The notes: generated from the letters alone by a model not told the origin. Positions 24,690-33,004 are shown, numbered from the stretch's first letter. The stretch: DNA of 64,000 bases from Caproicibacter sp047777415 (GCA_047777415.1 JBKEEO010000001.1:1426001-1490000), one strand, 5' to 3'. Made by a program: numbers and translations.

Positions 24690-25775
24690 TTATGCCCGTT
24701 TATAAAACGGCAGTGCCGTAATTTGTGCCGAAACACGCCGTCCGCGGATATCCAGCTCCGCTTCGGTTCCGACTTGGGTGTTTTCAGTGTCTATCAAAGC
24801 CATGGCGATGGCCGATTTCAGGTAAGGACAAAAAGTCCCCGAAGTGGTTTTGCCAATTTCTTTTCCGTTTATCCATACACTTTCGCCGCCGCGGGCAATG
24901 CCTCGGCCTGTCACGGTCAGCCCAACGCGCACACGGCATGGATTATTTTTTTCAAGTAAAGCTGCTTTGCCGATAAAATCGTGAGAATCCATCTTCACGC
25001 CGAACGAAAGCCCCGCCTCAAACGGTGTGATGGTTTCATCCATCTCATGCCCGTAGAGCGGCATGGCAGCTTCCAGCCGAAGCGTGTCGCGTGCACCGAG
25101 CCCGCAGGGAATCAGTCCGAATTCTTTGCCCGTTTCCAGCAGAAGATCCCATAAGCGTTCCGCATCCTGCGGCGCACAGTAAAGTTCATAGCCAAGCTCT
25201 CCGGTGTATCCCGTGCGGGAAACAAGGCAGGGAATCCCACCGACGGTGCCTTTTTCCACAAAGGTGTAATACTTTTGCGGGATGGAAGAAGCATCGGCAA
25301 CTTTTTTCAGAATCTCCGGTGCTTTCGGGCCTTGCAGAGCAATTTGTGCAACGTTGTCCGAAATATCTTCAAATCGGACATCGCCTGTAAGATGGGATTT
25401 AATCCATTCCACATCTTTGATGCGGTTTGCAGCGTTGACAACCAGAAGATATTTGTTTTCATTGATGCGGTATACGACCAAATCGTCGACCACACCGCCG
25501 TCGTCGTAACACATCAGGGTATAGCGGACGCGGCCATCGTACATGCCGGAAAAGTCGTTTGTCAAGATGTGCTGGAGATTTGCAAACGCATCTTTGCCCT
25601 CAAGGATGATTTCACCCATGTGGGAGATGTCAAACAGGCCTGCGGCGGTGCGCACCGCCATGTGTTCGGCAATGACGCCGGATGGATATTGCACGGGAAG
25701 CAGGTATCCCGCGAATGGAACAATTTTTCCGCCAGCGGCAATGTGCCGGTTGTACAGAGGGGTTTTGTTTTCCAT
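24690..25775 (-). CDS. gcvT: Glycine cleavage system T protein (aminomethyltransferase)
   Basis: This 361-residue enzyme transfers the one-carbon unit from aminomethyl-GcvH to tetrahydrofolate, releasing ammonia. The signatures include the N-terminal TPLYNRHIAAGGKIVPFAGY, AGLFDISHMGEI, VSRTGYTGELGYELY, the folate-binding region GLGARDTLRLEAAMPLYGHE, and the C-terminal barrel. The ATG at 25775 is preferred: it matches the family start and follows AGAAGAGAG. The longer in-frame extension would run into the riboswitch terminator. First gene of the riboswitch-controlled operon. Confidence 0.93.
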   Translation of the reverse strand: MENKTPLYNRHIAAGGKIVPFAGYLLPVQYPSGVIAEHMAVRTAAGLFDISHMGEIILEGKDAFANLQHILTNDFSGMYDGRVRYTLMCYDDGGVVDDLVVYRINENKYLLVVNAANRIKDVEWIKSHLTGDVRFEDISDNVAQIALQGPKAPEILKKVADASSIPQKYYTFVEKGTVGGIPCLVSRTGYTGELGYELYCAPQDAERLWDLLLETGKEFGLIPCGLGARDTLRLEAAMPLYGHEMDETITPFEAGLSFGVKMDSHDFIGKAALLEKNNPCRVRVGLTVTGRGIARGGESVWINGKEIGKTTSGTFCPYLKSAIAMALIDTENTQVGTEAELDIRGRRVSAQITALPFYKRA

Positions 25776-25803
25776 ATCACTCTCTTCTTTCCATAGGGGA
25801 TGA

Positions 25804-25848
25804 TAAAAAACGCGGAGGCACACGGCAGAAATCCTGCCGTGTGCCTCC
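25804..25848 (-). terminator. Riboswitch-controlled terminator before gcvT
   Basis: On the minus strand a 15-bp perfect stem (GGAGGCACACGGCAG and complement) with a 5-base loop is followed by GCGTTTTTT. It lies directly after the second glycine aptamer and 29 bases before the gcvT start. By analogy with known glycine switches, glycine should disfavour this terminator and turn the operon on. Confidence 0.85.
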
Positions 25849-25851
25849 GTT

Positions 25852-25997
25852 GGTTAACCTGAAAGATTCTTCCCAAGGGGGAATTGCTTCTTCGGTGCCT
25901 CATGGACTCTCCGGAGTTTCGTCGGACTCCGGTTTTTTTGCCTGAGAGTTTTTGCGTTCCCCTTCGGCGCCGCTTGTTGCAAAGCGGTCTCTCCCGG
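25852..25997 (-). ncRNA. Tandem glycine riboswitch
   Basis: Reading the minus strand, aptamer I (about 25997-25937) begins CGGGAGAGACCGC, with GCGCCGAAGGGGAACGC and the closing CTCTCAGGCAAAA. After a short linker, aptamer II (about 25932-25852) runs CGGAGAGTCCATGAGGCACC, GAAGAAGCAATTCCCCC, then TTTCAGG. GCCGAAGG / CACCGAAG and CTCTCAGG / TTTCAGG are the signature glycine-aptamer features, and two aptamers with a short linker is the cooperative form. It precedes gcvT and a terminator. Confidence 0.93.
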
Positions 25998-26030
25998 AAT
26001 CTTCATCCGAATATTCAGTTTATAAACTAG

Positions 26031-26059
26031 ATTATAAAAAAAGTCCGATGGAACGTCAA
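26031..26059 (-). promoter_or_regulatory. Sigma-A promoter of the glycine cleavage operon
   Basis: On the minus strand TTGACG (26059-26054) is followed after exactly 17 bases by TATAAT (26036-26031). Transcription would begin about 25-30 bases before the first glycine aptamer. The rest of 26060-26154 is AT-rich spacer with no recognisable terminator for the convergent-in-line pxpA gene. Confidence 0.85.
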
Positions 26060-26154
26060 GGTGTTTGCAGTCAGATAAAAAAGAAACATAAATAATGAAG
26101 AATTCAGCCCGAAAAATTTAACAAATTACATTGCTAAAAAAATATAAAAAAATA

Positions 26155-26925
26155 TTATGAGAAAATCTGAGCAAGCGGTGTTACCTCAATTCCCTCCGCA
26201 GAAAGTGCAGAACGAATTTTCTGAACAAATTGCAGTGCTTTGGCATTATCCCCGTGAACGCAGACGGAGTCCGCTTGAATGGAGATGTCCTTCCCCGTAA
26301 CAGCGGTGACTTTGCCTTCCTTTGCCATGCGCACTACACGCTGGATTGCTTCGTTTTCATCCGTAATCATTGCGTTCGGCTTGCTTCTTGCAACCAAAGA
26401 ACCGTCTTCCTCATAGGCGCGGTCGGCGAAAACTTCGCTGGCGGCGCGAATTCCTACATCCTTTGCCGCGCGAATCATCTCACTGCCGGAAAGCGCAAGA
26501 AGAATCAGCTTGTCGTCAATTTCAGCGATGCCTTCGCAAATTGCTTTCGCAAGCGCGTAATCTTTTCCCGCCATATTGTAAAGTGCGCCGTGCGGCTTGA
26601 CATGAATCAGCTCAATTGAGTAAGCACGGCAGAACGCGGACAGCGCACCGATTTGATACTGCACATAGGCTTTTGCCTCTGCAGGGGAAACCTTCATATT
26701 CCGACGTCCGAATCCCATCAGGTCCGGAAATCCTGGGTGAGCGCCGGCACCGACTCCGCTTTTTTTGACAAGCTCAACGGTTTTGCGCATGACAACCGGG
26801 TCGGAGGCATGGAACCCGCAGGCAATGTTTGCAGAGGAAATCAGGGGGATTACTTCTTCATCCATACCGATTCGATAGGTGCCGAAACTTTCCCCCAAAT
26901 CAGAGTTTAAATCAATCCGATTCAT
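26155..26925 (-). CDS. pxpA: 5-oxoprolinase subunit A (LamB/YcsF family)
   Basis: This 256-residue protein has the LamB/YcsF signature start (IDLNSDLGESFGTYRIGMDE), SANIACGFHASDPVVMRKTV and the metal/substrate region GAHPGFPDLMGFGRR. PxpA acts with PxpB and PxpC to hydrolyse 5-oxoproline to glutamate with ATP. It is the last gene of a minus-strand operon, 15 bases after the DUF1445 gene, with AAGGGGA before the ATG. Family length is usual. Confidence 0.92.
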   Translation of the reverse strand: MNRIDLNSDLGESFGTYRIGMDEEVIPLISSANIACGFHASDPVVMRKTVELVKKSGVGAGAHPGFPDLMGFGRRNMKVSPAEAKAYVQYQIGALSAFCRAYSIELIHVKPHGALYNMAGKDYALAKAICEGIAEIDDKLILLALSGSEMIRAAKDVGIRAASEVFADRAYEEDGSLVARSKPNAMITDENEAIQRVVRMAKEGKVTAVTGKDISIQADSVCVHGDNAKALQFVQKIRSALSAEGIEVTPLAQIFS

Positions 26926-26940
26926 TAGAATTCCCCTTTC

Positions 26941-27726
26941 TTAATATTTCAGCTGTACATTTTTAATGTCTGTAATAAACATGTGCCCCGGTGAATGCGT
27001 AATGGCGATTTTGGGCTTTACGTTCATGATGACGGACTGCGGAGTAACCCCACAGGGCCAGAAAACAGGGACTTCGCCTTCTTTTATTGTTACACTGTCG
27101 CCAAAATCGGGGTGGTTGATGTCTTTAATTCCAATGGCTTCCGGCGAACCGATATGAATCGGGGCACCGTGAACACGGGGCATTCCTCCAGTAATCAGTG
27201 CAGCGCGAACCACTTGGTCATAGGGAAGCGGACGCATGGAAACCACCATTTTGCCGCTGAATACTCCGGCAGGCTCACAGTCGATGTTGGTGCGGAACAT
27301 GGGTACATTGCGGTTTTCTTCGATATGCCGAATGGTGATACCCGCTTCCAAAAGTTCCGCTTCAAACGAAAAGCTGCACCCGATTAAAAAACTGACAAAG
27401 TCATCGCGCCAATAACGGGACACATCGGTACATTCTTCCACCATTTCACCGTTTTCATAAATGCGGTATTTCGGAATATCCGTAGCAATATCCGCATCTT
27501 TTGCAATGGTATGCAGTGTGCGGCTGCCCACATCGGAAACCTCCAGCAAGGGGCAGGATTTCGGGTTGCGCTGGCAGAACAACAGAAAATCATAGGCCAG
27601 TTCTTTTGGAAGAACCGCCAGATTTGCCTGCGCGTATCCGGCACACATTCCCGCTGTGGGACCGGTGATTTCACCTTTGCGAATCAGTTCCCGTACCTTG
27701 GACGGCGCCATCGTTGTAAGATCCAT
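26941..27726 (-). CDS. DUF1445 / D-glutamate cyclase family protein
   Basis: This 261-residue protein belongs to the DUF1445 (YcsI) family, called putative hydro-lyase in older annotation and now linked to D-glutamate cyclase through the mammalian enzyme DGLUCY. Conserved stretches are GPTAGMCAGYAQANLAVLP, DDFVSFLIGCSFSFEAELL, NVPMFRTNIDCEPAG and FWPCGVTPQSVIMN. It lies between pxpC and pxpA, with a DUF4392 protein (the other half of DGLUCY) encoded upstream in the same operon. Conversion of D-glutamate to 5-oxo-D-proline is therefore the likely role, though neither bacterial half has been shown to act alone to my knowledge. CGGAGG precedes the ATG. Confidence 0.85.
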   Translation of the reverse strand: MDLTTMAPSKVRELIRKGEITGPTAGMCAGYAQANLAVLPKELAYDFLLFCQRNPKSCPLLEVSDVGSRTLHTIAKDADIATDIPKYRIYENGEMVEECTDVSRYWRDDFVSFLIGCSFSFEAELLEAGITIRHIEENRNVPMFRTNIDCEPAGVFSGKMVVSMRPLPYDQVVRAALITGGMPRVHGAPIHIGSPEAIGIKDINHPDFGDSVTIKEGEVPVFWPCGVTPQSVIMNVKPKIAITHSPGHMFITDIKNVQLKY

Positions 27727-27787
27727 TCGAAAAACCTCCGTTCAAAATTGCCGGATACCTTTTCCGAGTATCGGCCGTCAATTTTAA

Positions 27788-28729
27788 TCATTCGTTCAAA
27801 TAGTGATTTAGCTTCCTGAGCTTTTTTGTTTCTCGGCGGAGCAGTTTTTGCGCTTCGGAAACGGAAATCTGCTCAAAGTGCACGGAATCACCGGGCTTGC
27901 ACTGCGCAAGCAACGGAAGGTCCACCGAGGCTACCGTGCCGATTTTCGTGTATCCGCCCGTTGTTTGTCGGTCGGCAAGCATGATAATCGGTTTGCCGCT
28001 CGACGGTATCTGTACCGCTCCTGCGGGAATTCCGTCCGAAATAATGTCTGCTGTGTCTTTACATGAAATGACAGGGCCGTCCAGTGCGCAGCCCATACGG
28101 TCGAAACGCGTGGTAACTTGGTAGGTTTCTGAAAAGAAAGTGCGGATACCGTTTTCCGTAAAAGCATCCTCCTGCGGGCCGAGAACCACACGCAGGGTCA
28201 CTTTGCCGCCGAATGACGGGGTGTCCAATGTGCGCAGGGGGAAGAAGGGAAGCTCTTCTTTTGGAGAAGCGAAAGCAATTTTATCGCCGGCTTGAAGTTT
28301 CCGTCCCTGATATCCGCCGAATCCGCATTTTAAGTTCGTCGACTTGCTGCCCATCACAACGGGAATATCCAGTCCGCCGGCAAACGCCAAGTAAGCACGA
28401 CAGCCTTCTTTTGCCTGACCGAAGGAAAGAACATCCCCGCTTTTTACACCAACTGCCGCATACCGCGGCATTGGTTCTCCGTTTAAAGAGGGGGAAAGGT
28501 CGCCGCCTGTTACCGCAATGAAATTATCCGCCGTAAAACGCAGTTCGGGGCCAAGTAAGGTCATTTCCAAAACGGCTTCATCAGCCGGATTTGCAACCAG
28601 AAGGTTTGCAAGGGTCATAGCCTTGCGGTCCAATGCTCCGGAAGGAGAAATGCCCAGTTTTTGATATCCGGTGCGGCCGAAATCCTGCACGGTTGTCAGA
28701 AGTCCGGGTTTTAAAATTTCAATTCCCAT
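27788..28729 (-). CDS. pxpC: 5-oxoprolinase subunit C (biotin-dependent carboxylase-like / KipA)
   Basis: The 313-residue KipA/PxpC protein begins MGIEILKPGLLTTVQDFGR, the family opening, followed by GYQKLGISPSGALDRKAM, AVTGGDLSPSLNG and TADIISDGIPAGAVQIPSSG. The ATG at 28729 is chosen: GAAGGAGG lies nine bases before it and the family starts here. It overlaps the end of pxpB by 11 bases. Forms the 5-oxoprolinase with PxpA and PxpB. Confidence 0.9.
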   Translation of the reverse strand: MGIEILKPGLLTTVQDFGRTGYQKLGISPSGALDRKAMTLANLLVANPADEAVLEMTLLGPELRFTADNFIAVTGGDLSPSLNGEPMPRYAAVGVKSGDVLSFGQAKEGCRAYLAFAGGLDIPVVMGSKSTNLKCGFGGYQGRKLQAGDKIAFASPKEELPFFPLRTLDTPSFGGKVTLRVVLGPQEDAFTENGIRTFFSETYQVTTRFDRMGCALDGPVISCKDTADIISDGIPAGAVQIPSSGKPIIMLADRQTTGGYTKIGTVASVDLPLLAQCKPGDSVHFEQISVSEAQKLLRRETKKLRKLNHYLNE

Positions 28730-29459
28730 CGGAGGAACCTCCTTCCCGAACGGTGCAGCGATATTCACCTTTTTCCACAAGGGACTGAATTCTGCTATAC
28801 TCCTGCGGTGTAATCGGGACAAAACGGATCCGATCGCCGGCGCGGTAAAGAATCGGGTCTTCCCGCTGCGGGTCATAAGGTTTTACGGGGGTGCTGCCAA
28901 TTAGCCGCCAGCCGCCAGGGGAAGCAATCGGATAGATTCCCGTCTGTTCGCCGCCAATGGCGACGGAACCGGCAGGTATTTTAACGCGCGGTGTCTTCAG
29001 ACGCGGTGTCGCTATGCGTGAATCCATTCCACCCAAATAGGCAAATCCGGGAAGAAAACCAAGCATATAAATAAGGTAATCCTTCGATGAATGAATCTGT
29101 ACAACTTCCTGCTCCGAAAGGCCCGCGTGCTCTGCAACATCGGGCAGATCTTCCCCGAAAGACCCTCCGTAACAGACCGGAATCTCCACAATCCGTCCCG
29201 CGCCGGAAGCGGAAGTGCCAAGGCTGCGGGCAAGCCGGAGGATTTTGCGCCGCAGTGCCGCATACCGAATTTTGCATGGGTCATAGCAGACTAACAGAGA
29301 ACGGTATGTGGGTACGGTTTCTGTAATGCCGGGAATTTCGGCCGACTGAATAGCCCGATCCAAAGCCAAGACTTCTCCGTTGATTTTCTCACTGATTTCA
29401 TTTCCAAATTCGACCGTCAGCGCGCTGTCCCCGGCGGTCAAAATTTTGGGCTCCGGCAT
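28719..29459 (-). CDS. pxpB: 5-oxoprolinase subunit B (KipI)
   Basis: The 246-residue KipI/PxpB family protein has the N-terminal GDSALTVEFGNEIS, the central PVCYGGSFGEDLPDVAEHAG and the C-terminal YMLGFLPGFAYLGGMD and PAGSVAIGGEQTGIYPIASPGGWRLIG. ATG 29459 has AAAGGGGG six bases upstream; the ATG at 29465 directly abuts it and is less likely. In Bacillus KipI also inhibits the sporulation kinase KinA, but with the full pxpABC set the metabolic role is favoured. Confidence 0.9.
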   Translation of the reverse strand: MPEPKILTAGDSALTVEFGNEISEKINGEVLALDRAIQSAEIPGITETVPTYRSLLVCYDPCKIRYAALRRKILRLARSLGTSASGAGRIVEIPVCYGGSFGEDLPDVAEHAGLSEQEVVQIHSSKDYLIYMLGFLPGFAYLGGMDSRIATPRLKTPRVKIPAGSVAIGGEQTGIYPIASPGGWRLIGSTPVKPYDPQREDPILYRAGDRIRFVPITPQEYSRIQSLVEKGEYRCTVREGGSSDGN

Positions 29460-29471
29460 TTTCATCCCCCT

Positions 29472-30542
29472 TTACTGAAAAAATCCAAGTTCCAATACTT
29501 TTTTAAACCAAGTTTTCCCCGGTTCGTAATTTGCATAGTCCAACGCATAGATAACGCATTCGCGCATGAGTTCCAGAATCAACACATTCATTTTTACGCC
29601 AAAGCCATCCACTGCGGGAGTGAGGGAACCATCCATATTCACCATGCCGCAGCGGGAAGCTGTTTTAATGGTTTCTCCGAGAAGTTCCCCGTCGTGCAGG
29701 ATATCGGGATTTTTCACCAAAAAGGCGAGCGCGGCGATCATTCCGTCGCAGCCCCAGTTGGAAACCGTTGCAGTCAGCACTGTGTCAGCTTTGGTAGCCA
29801 CGGCAAGTCCGCCCCCGCAGCCACAGGAGCACGAACCGGGTGCAGCGTATGGAATATAGCGGTCCAAATGATCCCCCAGTGTGCCTAATCCCATCTCGTT
29901 GCCCAAATCTCCGATGGCGATGGTGGCAACGCCCTTATCTTGAAGCTTTTGGAACAGAATGTCCGCCTTTGCCTCCAGCTCCGTGACGTTCTTGCCGACT
30001 GCATTGTGATAAAATCCTTTCGCATTTGCGCCCGGAAATTCAACACTAACCACAGCAGAAGGAAGTCCCGCTGCAATAATTTCATCTGCGCGTGCCGCTG
30101 CTTTTTCCGGTTCCTTTGGAAAAGTCAAACATGCCATTGAAAACGGGAAACGCTTTGCTTCTTCAACGGATTCATAAAGATGCAGCCCCACCAGAGGAGC
30201 GATGGCCTTGACGGCCGAAACATTTTCTTCAGGGCAGACTAGCACAGGAACCGCGTGAAACGCCTTTTCCAGTGTTCTTGCCAACAGCATGGCGCCAACA
30301 ATGCCGTCCGTTTCCGCGCAAAGGGATGGAGTGAGGACAAATCCGGTCAAAATCAGGACTTCGTCGCCTTCCTTCACAGTTTCCATCAGTTTCTTTGCTG
30401 TATGTATGGTGAGCGGCTCGCCGGCTAATTGCCTCGACTTTTCATATAGGATTCGGCAGACCCCGTAGCCACGGGGATCCAAATTCATCAGGTCGTCAAG
30501 ATTTTGGCCGACGTTTAACTCGGTTAAAGTTTGCTGATTCAT
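29472..30542 (-). CDS. DUF4392 / D-glutamate cyclase C-terminal-like protein
   Basis: This 356-residue protein matches DUF4392, the C-terminal half of mammalian D-glutamate cyclase. Recognisable stretches are DPRGYGVCRILYEKSRQLAG, VLILTGFVLTPSLCAETDG (substrate-loop-like), IAIGDLGNEMGLG and the cysteine- and glycine-rich SCSCGCGGGLAVATKADTVL. It follows the D-amino acid aminotransferase gene and precedes pxpB. Combined with the separate DUF1445 protein it probably reconstitutes a two-subunit D-glutamate cyclase. The ATG at 30542 is the first with the family start; the nearest purine tract (AAAGGA) is 15 bases away, so initiation may be weak or begin slightly upstream at a TTG (30566). Confidence 0.82.
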   Translation of the reverse strand: MNQQTLTELNVGQNLDDLMNLDPRGYGVCRILYEKSRQLAGEPLTIHTAKKLMETVKEGDEVLILTGFVLTPSLCAETDGIVGAMLLARTLEKAFHAVPVLVCPEENVSAVKAIAPLVGLHLYESVEEAKRFPFSMACLTFPKEPEKAAARADEIIAAGLPSAVVSVEFPGANAKGFYHNAVGKNVTELEAKADILFQKLQDKGVATIAIGDLGNEMGLGTLGDHLDRYIPYAAPGSCSCGCGGGLAVATKADTVLTATVSNWGCDGMIAALAFLVKNPDILHDGELLGETIKTASRCGMVNMDGSLTPAVDGFGVKMNVLILELMRECVIYALDYANYEPGKTWFKKVLELGFFQ

Positions 30543-30577
30543 ATTAAAAATTGACGATCCTTTCAATTTTTATTTTC

Positions 30578-31441
30578 TTATTTTGCGTAATCTGCAAATT
30601 TTGCTTTAGTATAGTCCTCGAACTGTTTCACGGCGGCGTTCTGCAGTTTTTTCAGCAGCTCCGGAGCGCGTCCGCCTACTTTTTTGCCGTCAATTTCCAC
30701 TGCTGCATTGCAAAGTGTGCCGGCACTGTGTACCATGACTTCATCCGCGTCCATCAGTTCCGTTAAGGTGAATGCTTTTTCACTTACCGGTATTCCAAGT
30801 TCCTGTGCAAGGCCGACGAGATGTTTTCTTGCCGTGCCGGGAAGGATTAAATTGTTCAAAGGTGCTGTACGGAAAACACCGTCTTTGAAAATGGAAATAT
30901 TGCTGTGAGCGCATTCGGTAACAATTTCTCCGCGGTGAAATACTGCCTCTTGGCACCCTGCTTCTTTGGCTTTTTGTGCTGCCATCACGCTGGGAATCAA
31001 GTTCAGTGTTTTGATATCACAGTGCAAGAAACGGGTGTCCTCCACGGTGATTAGTTTAAAGGTTCTGTCAATGGGAGTCAGGGGAACAGGGCGGATGGTA
31101 ATCAGCAGGTTTGCGGGACCTTCGGGAAAAACATGGTTGCGCAAACCGGTGCCGCGTGTTGTCTGCCAGTAAACCATCAGGCTTTCCGAATCATCCACTT
31201 GATCGACCAAATCCTGAAGTGTTTTGGCAAGTTCTTCTTTAGACATCGAAAAAGGAATCTTCAGTTTAGAAAAACTGCGGTAAAAGCGATCAATATGATC
31301 CTCCAGGGCAAAAATCACATGATTTACCGCGTAAGTTGCGTCATAAACGCCGTCGCCAAAATAAACGACTCGGTCGTTCATAGGTATGGTCATTTCCTCA
31401 ATCGGGCCGGTTTTCCCATTGTAATAGCCAATATTTTTCAT
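30578..31441 (-). CDS. dat: Class IV PLP aminotransferase, D-amino acid aminotransferase-like
   Basis: This 287-residue fold-type IV enzyme carries the PLP lysine in the D-amino acid aminotransferase signature CDIKTLNLIPSVMAAQKAKE (about residue 147), and EAVFHRGEIVTECAHSN with its cofactor-binding glutamate. Such enzymes interconvert D-alanine and 2-oxoglutarate with pyruvate and D-glutamate. It is the first gene of the operon that continues with both D-glutamate cyclase halves and PxpABC, which supports a D-amino acid substrate. GGAGGTAGCTGC precedes the ATG. A branched-chain substrate is possible but less likely. Confidence 0.85.
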   Translation of the reverse strand: MKNIGYYNGKTGPIEEMTIPMNDRVVYFGDGVYDATYAVNHVIFALEDHIDRFYRSFSKLKIPFSMSKEELAKTLQDLVDQVDDSESLMVYWQTTRGTGLRNHVFPEGPANLLITIRPVPLTPIDRTFKLITVEDTRFLHCDIKTLNLIPSVMAAQKAKEAGCQEAVFHRGEIVTECAHSNISIFKDGVFRTAPLNNLILPGTARKHLVGLAQELGIPVSEKAFTLTELMDADEVMVHSAGTLCNAAVEIDGKKVGGRAPELLKKLQNAAVKQFEDYTKAKFADYAK

Positions 31442-31490
31442 GCAGCTACCTCCACAAACTGTTATTGCCGATGCGGAGTTCGTGTTTTGA

Positions 31491-31535
31491 AAAAAAAGAA
31501 GTCACTTAACCCCAACAGCAAGTTAAATGACTTCT
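31491..31535 (-). terminator. Leader terminator (attenuator) upstream of dat
   Basis: On the minus strand a 14-bp stem (AGAAGTCATTTAAC / GTTAAGTGACTTCT, one wobble) is followed by eight Ts. It lies 50 bases before the dat start and inside the transcript from the promoter at 31665-31693, so it should act as an attenuator. Confidence 0.75.
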
Positions 31536-31657
31536 GTATCATTTACTCTACGGGTAATTGTTATTGCCCACGTTGGCGCACAATTTCCGTAATCAATAAA
31601 AAATTTAATTAATTTTTTCAAAACAGACCGGAATCCACATTTCAACGGCTTGACTCT
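31536..31657 (-). promoter_or_regulatory. Uncharacterised 5' leader of the dat operon
   Basis: The roughly 120 bases between the likely transcription start and the attenuator contain a hairpin whose arms include AATTGT...ACAATT (about 31557-31586). The 10-mer GGCAATAACA (minus strand, 31568-31559) recurs at 31469-31460, after the attenuator and just ahead of the ribosome binding site. I find no T-box or known riboswitch signature. It may hold a ligand- or protein-responsive antiterminator. Confidence 0.4.
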
Positions 31658-31664
31658 TTAAATA

Positions 31665-31693
31665 ATTTTATGCTACATAAATAATTTTGTCAA
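31665..31693 (-). promoter_or_regulatory. Sigma-A promoter of the dat-pxp operon
   Basis: On the minus strand TTGACA (31693-31688) is separated by 17 bases from TAAAAT (31670-31665). The predicted leader is about 215 bases long. The divergent diguanylate cyclase gene begins at 31805, so the remaining 31694-31804 interval holds its promoter region (AT-rich; TATAAT-like sequence near 31747). Confidence 0.7.
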
Positions 31694-31804
31694 CCTTTTT
31701 TTCTTTTGCTTATTTATTGTAGGCTTTACGCGGCGAAAATTCAATATTATAATATAAATAAATAATTATTAATGAATATATTTGTATCACGGGATGTGTA
31801 ATAA

Positions 31805-32929
31805 ATGGGAAAGCCGGCATTGAACCATATTCAAGATAAATCTGCAATGCAAAACAGCAACCGACGGCGGCAGGCATATTATAACTATCAGCTGGCTTCC
31901 TGCCGCAAATATTTAAATAAAGTTTGTCTTGCTTGTGCGGCTTTTAATCAATTATTACTGGTACCGAATTTGCTTTTTGTCAGTAATCCGACAAGCAGGA
32001 TGGCCGTTATCTTGCTGCGTTCTGCTTTTACCATTCTTCTCATTTCCCTTTCTCTGCATTTTTCCAGAAACAAAGGATTTCGCTCATTTTACAGAATTAT
32101 TTCGGGTGTTGAGTTTCTCAGTATTCTATTGTTTTTATTCGTTGCGGCGCAGTACGACCAGTCGGCCCTTTTGATTCAGATTCCAGGATTGTATGTTATC
32201 TTATTAATTATTTTTCTACTGCCAAACAAACACAGGAATATGATACTACTTTCTGTGTTTGCGATGACAGCCTTTTTGTTGCTTGCATGGAAAAAGCGCA
32301 ACGGTTTAAACATTAACGAAATGCTTAGCAGTATCATCTATTTTGCGGCTTCCATTATTATTTGTTCTATTTTTGCACGTGGCCGTGACCGGCAGCAGTA
32401 TTGCGAATTTGTCACTAAAAAGCATCTGATGAAAATGAGCTATACCGATCAGCTTACGAAGGTTTCTAACCGCAATAAACTTTTCAAAGAATTTGCCAAA
32501 TGGGAGAAAATATGTTTGAGGGAAAGAAAACCTCTTTGCCTGTCTTTGTTCGACATTGATCAGTTTAAATCGATCAATGATAAATTTGGGCATACCATAG
32601 CGGACCGTGTCCTTGTCGAACTGACAGGAGTGATTCGTCTTTATCTGCGCCCCACAGATCTCATTGCCCGGTGGGGAGGGGATGAATTTGTGATTTTGCT
32701 TCCGAAAACAAATCTTCAAAATGCCGTCCGGATTTTAAATCACATTCGCACAGCAGTGGCTCAAAAGCAATTTGCCGAAAAAATACATATTACACTCAGT
32801 TTCGGTGTGGCACAGATGAAGGAGGGATCTACACTGGATTCCATCATACAGCAAGTGGATGACCTAATGTATGAAGGAAAAAAGCAGGGTGGGAATAAGG
32901 TAACGTATCGAAAAACGGATGCAGAATAA
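31805..32929 (+). CDS. Membrane-anchored diguanylate cyclase (GGDEF)
   Basis: This 374-residue protein has about six hydrophobic segments in residues 40-195, then a GGDEF domain (about 210-370). The active site is RWGGDEF, preceded five residues earlier by the RxxD inhibitory site (RPTD). SLFDIDQFKSINDKFGHTIA supplies the metal-binding aspartate. It should make cyclic di-GMP from GTP and be product-inhibited. The membrane part does not match a sensory family I can name. It is monocistronic and divergent from the dat operon. Confidence 0.88.
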   Translation: MGKPALNHIQDKSAMQNSNRRRQAYYNYQLASCRKYLNKVCLACAAFNQLLLVPNLLFVSNPTSRMAVILLRSAFTILLISLSLHFSRNKGFRSFYRIISGVEFLSILLFLFVAAQYDQSALLIQIPGLYVILLIIFLLPNKHRNMILLSVFAMTAFLLLAWKKRNGLNINEMLSSIIYFAASIIICSIFARGRDRQQYCEFVTKKHLMKMSYTDQLTKVSNRNKLFKEFAKWEKICLRERKPLCLSLFDIDQFKSINDKFGHTIADRVLVELTGVIRLYLRPTDLIARWGGDEFVILLPKTNLQNAVRILNHIRTAVAQKQFAEKIHITLSFGVAQMKEGSTLDSIIQQVDDLMYEGKKQGGNKVTYRKTDAE

Positions 32930-32946
32930 CTTTTGGCAAAATAATT

Positions 32947-33004
32947 GCAGAGCATACTTGAGGACATCTTCATTGCCTGTTCTCAAACTATGCTCTGCTT
33001 TATT
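32947..33004. terminator. Terminator between diguanylate cyclase and stress-protein genes
   Basis: A long stem, GCAGAGCATA with TATGCTCTGC plus the inner TTGAG / CTCAA, is followed by TTTATTTT. It sits between convergent genes and may serve both. Confidence 0.7.

Noticed and set aside
31441..31660. T-box riboswitch for the dat leader
   Set aside because: The conserved T-box sequence around the antiterminator (AGGGTGG-ACCGCG) is absent, although a terminator is present.
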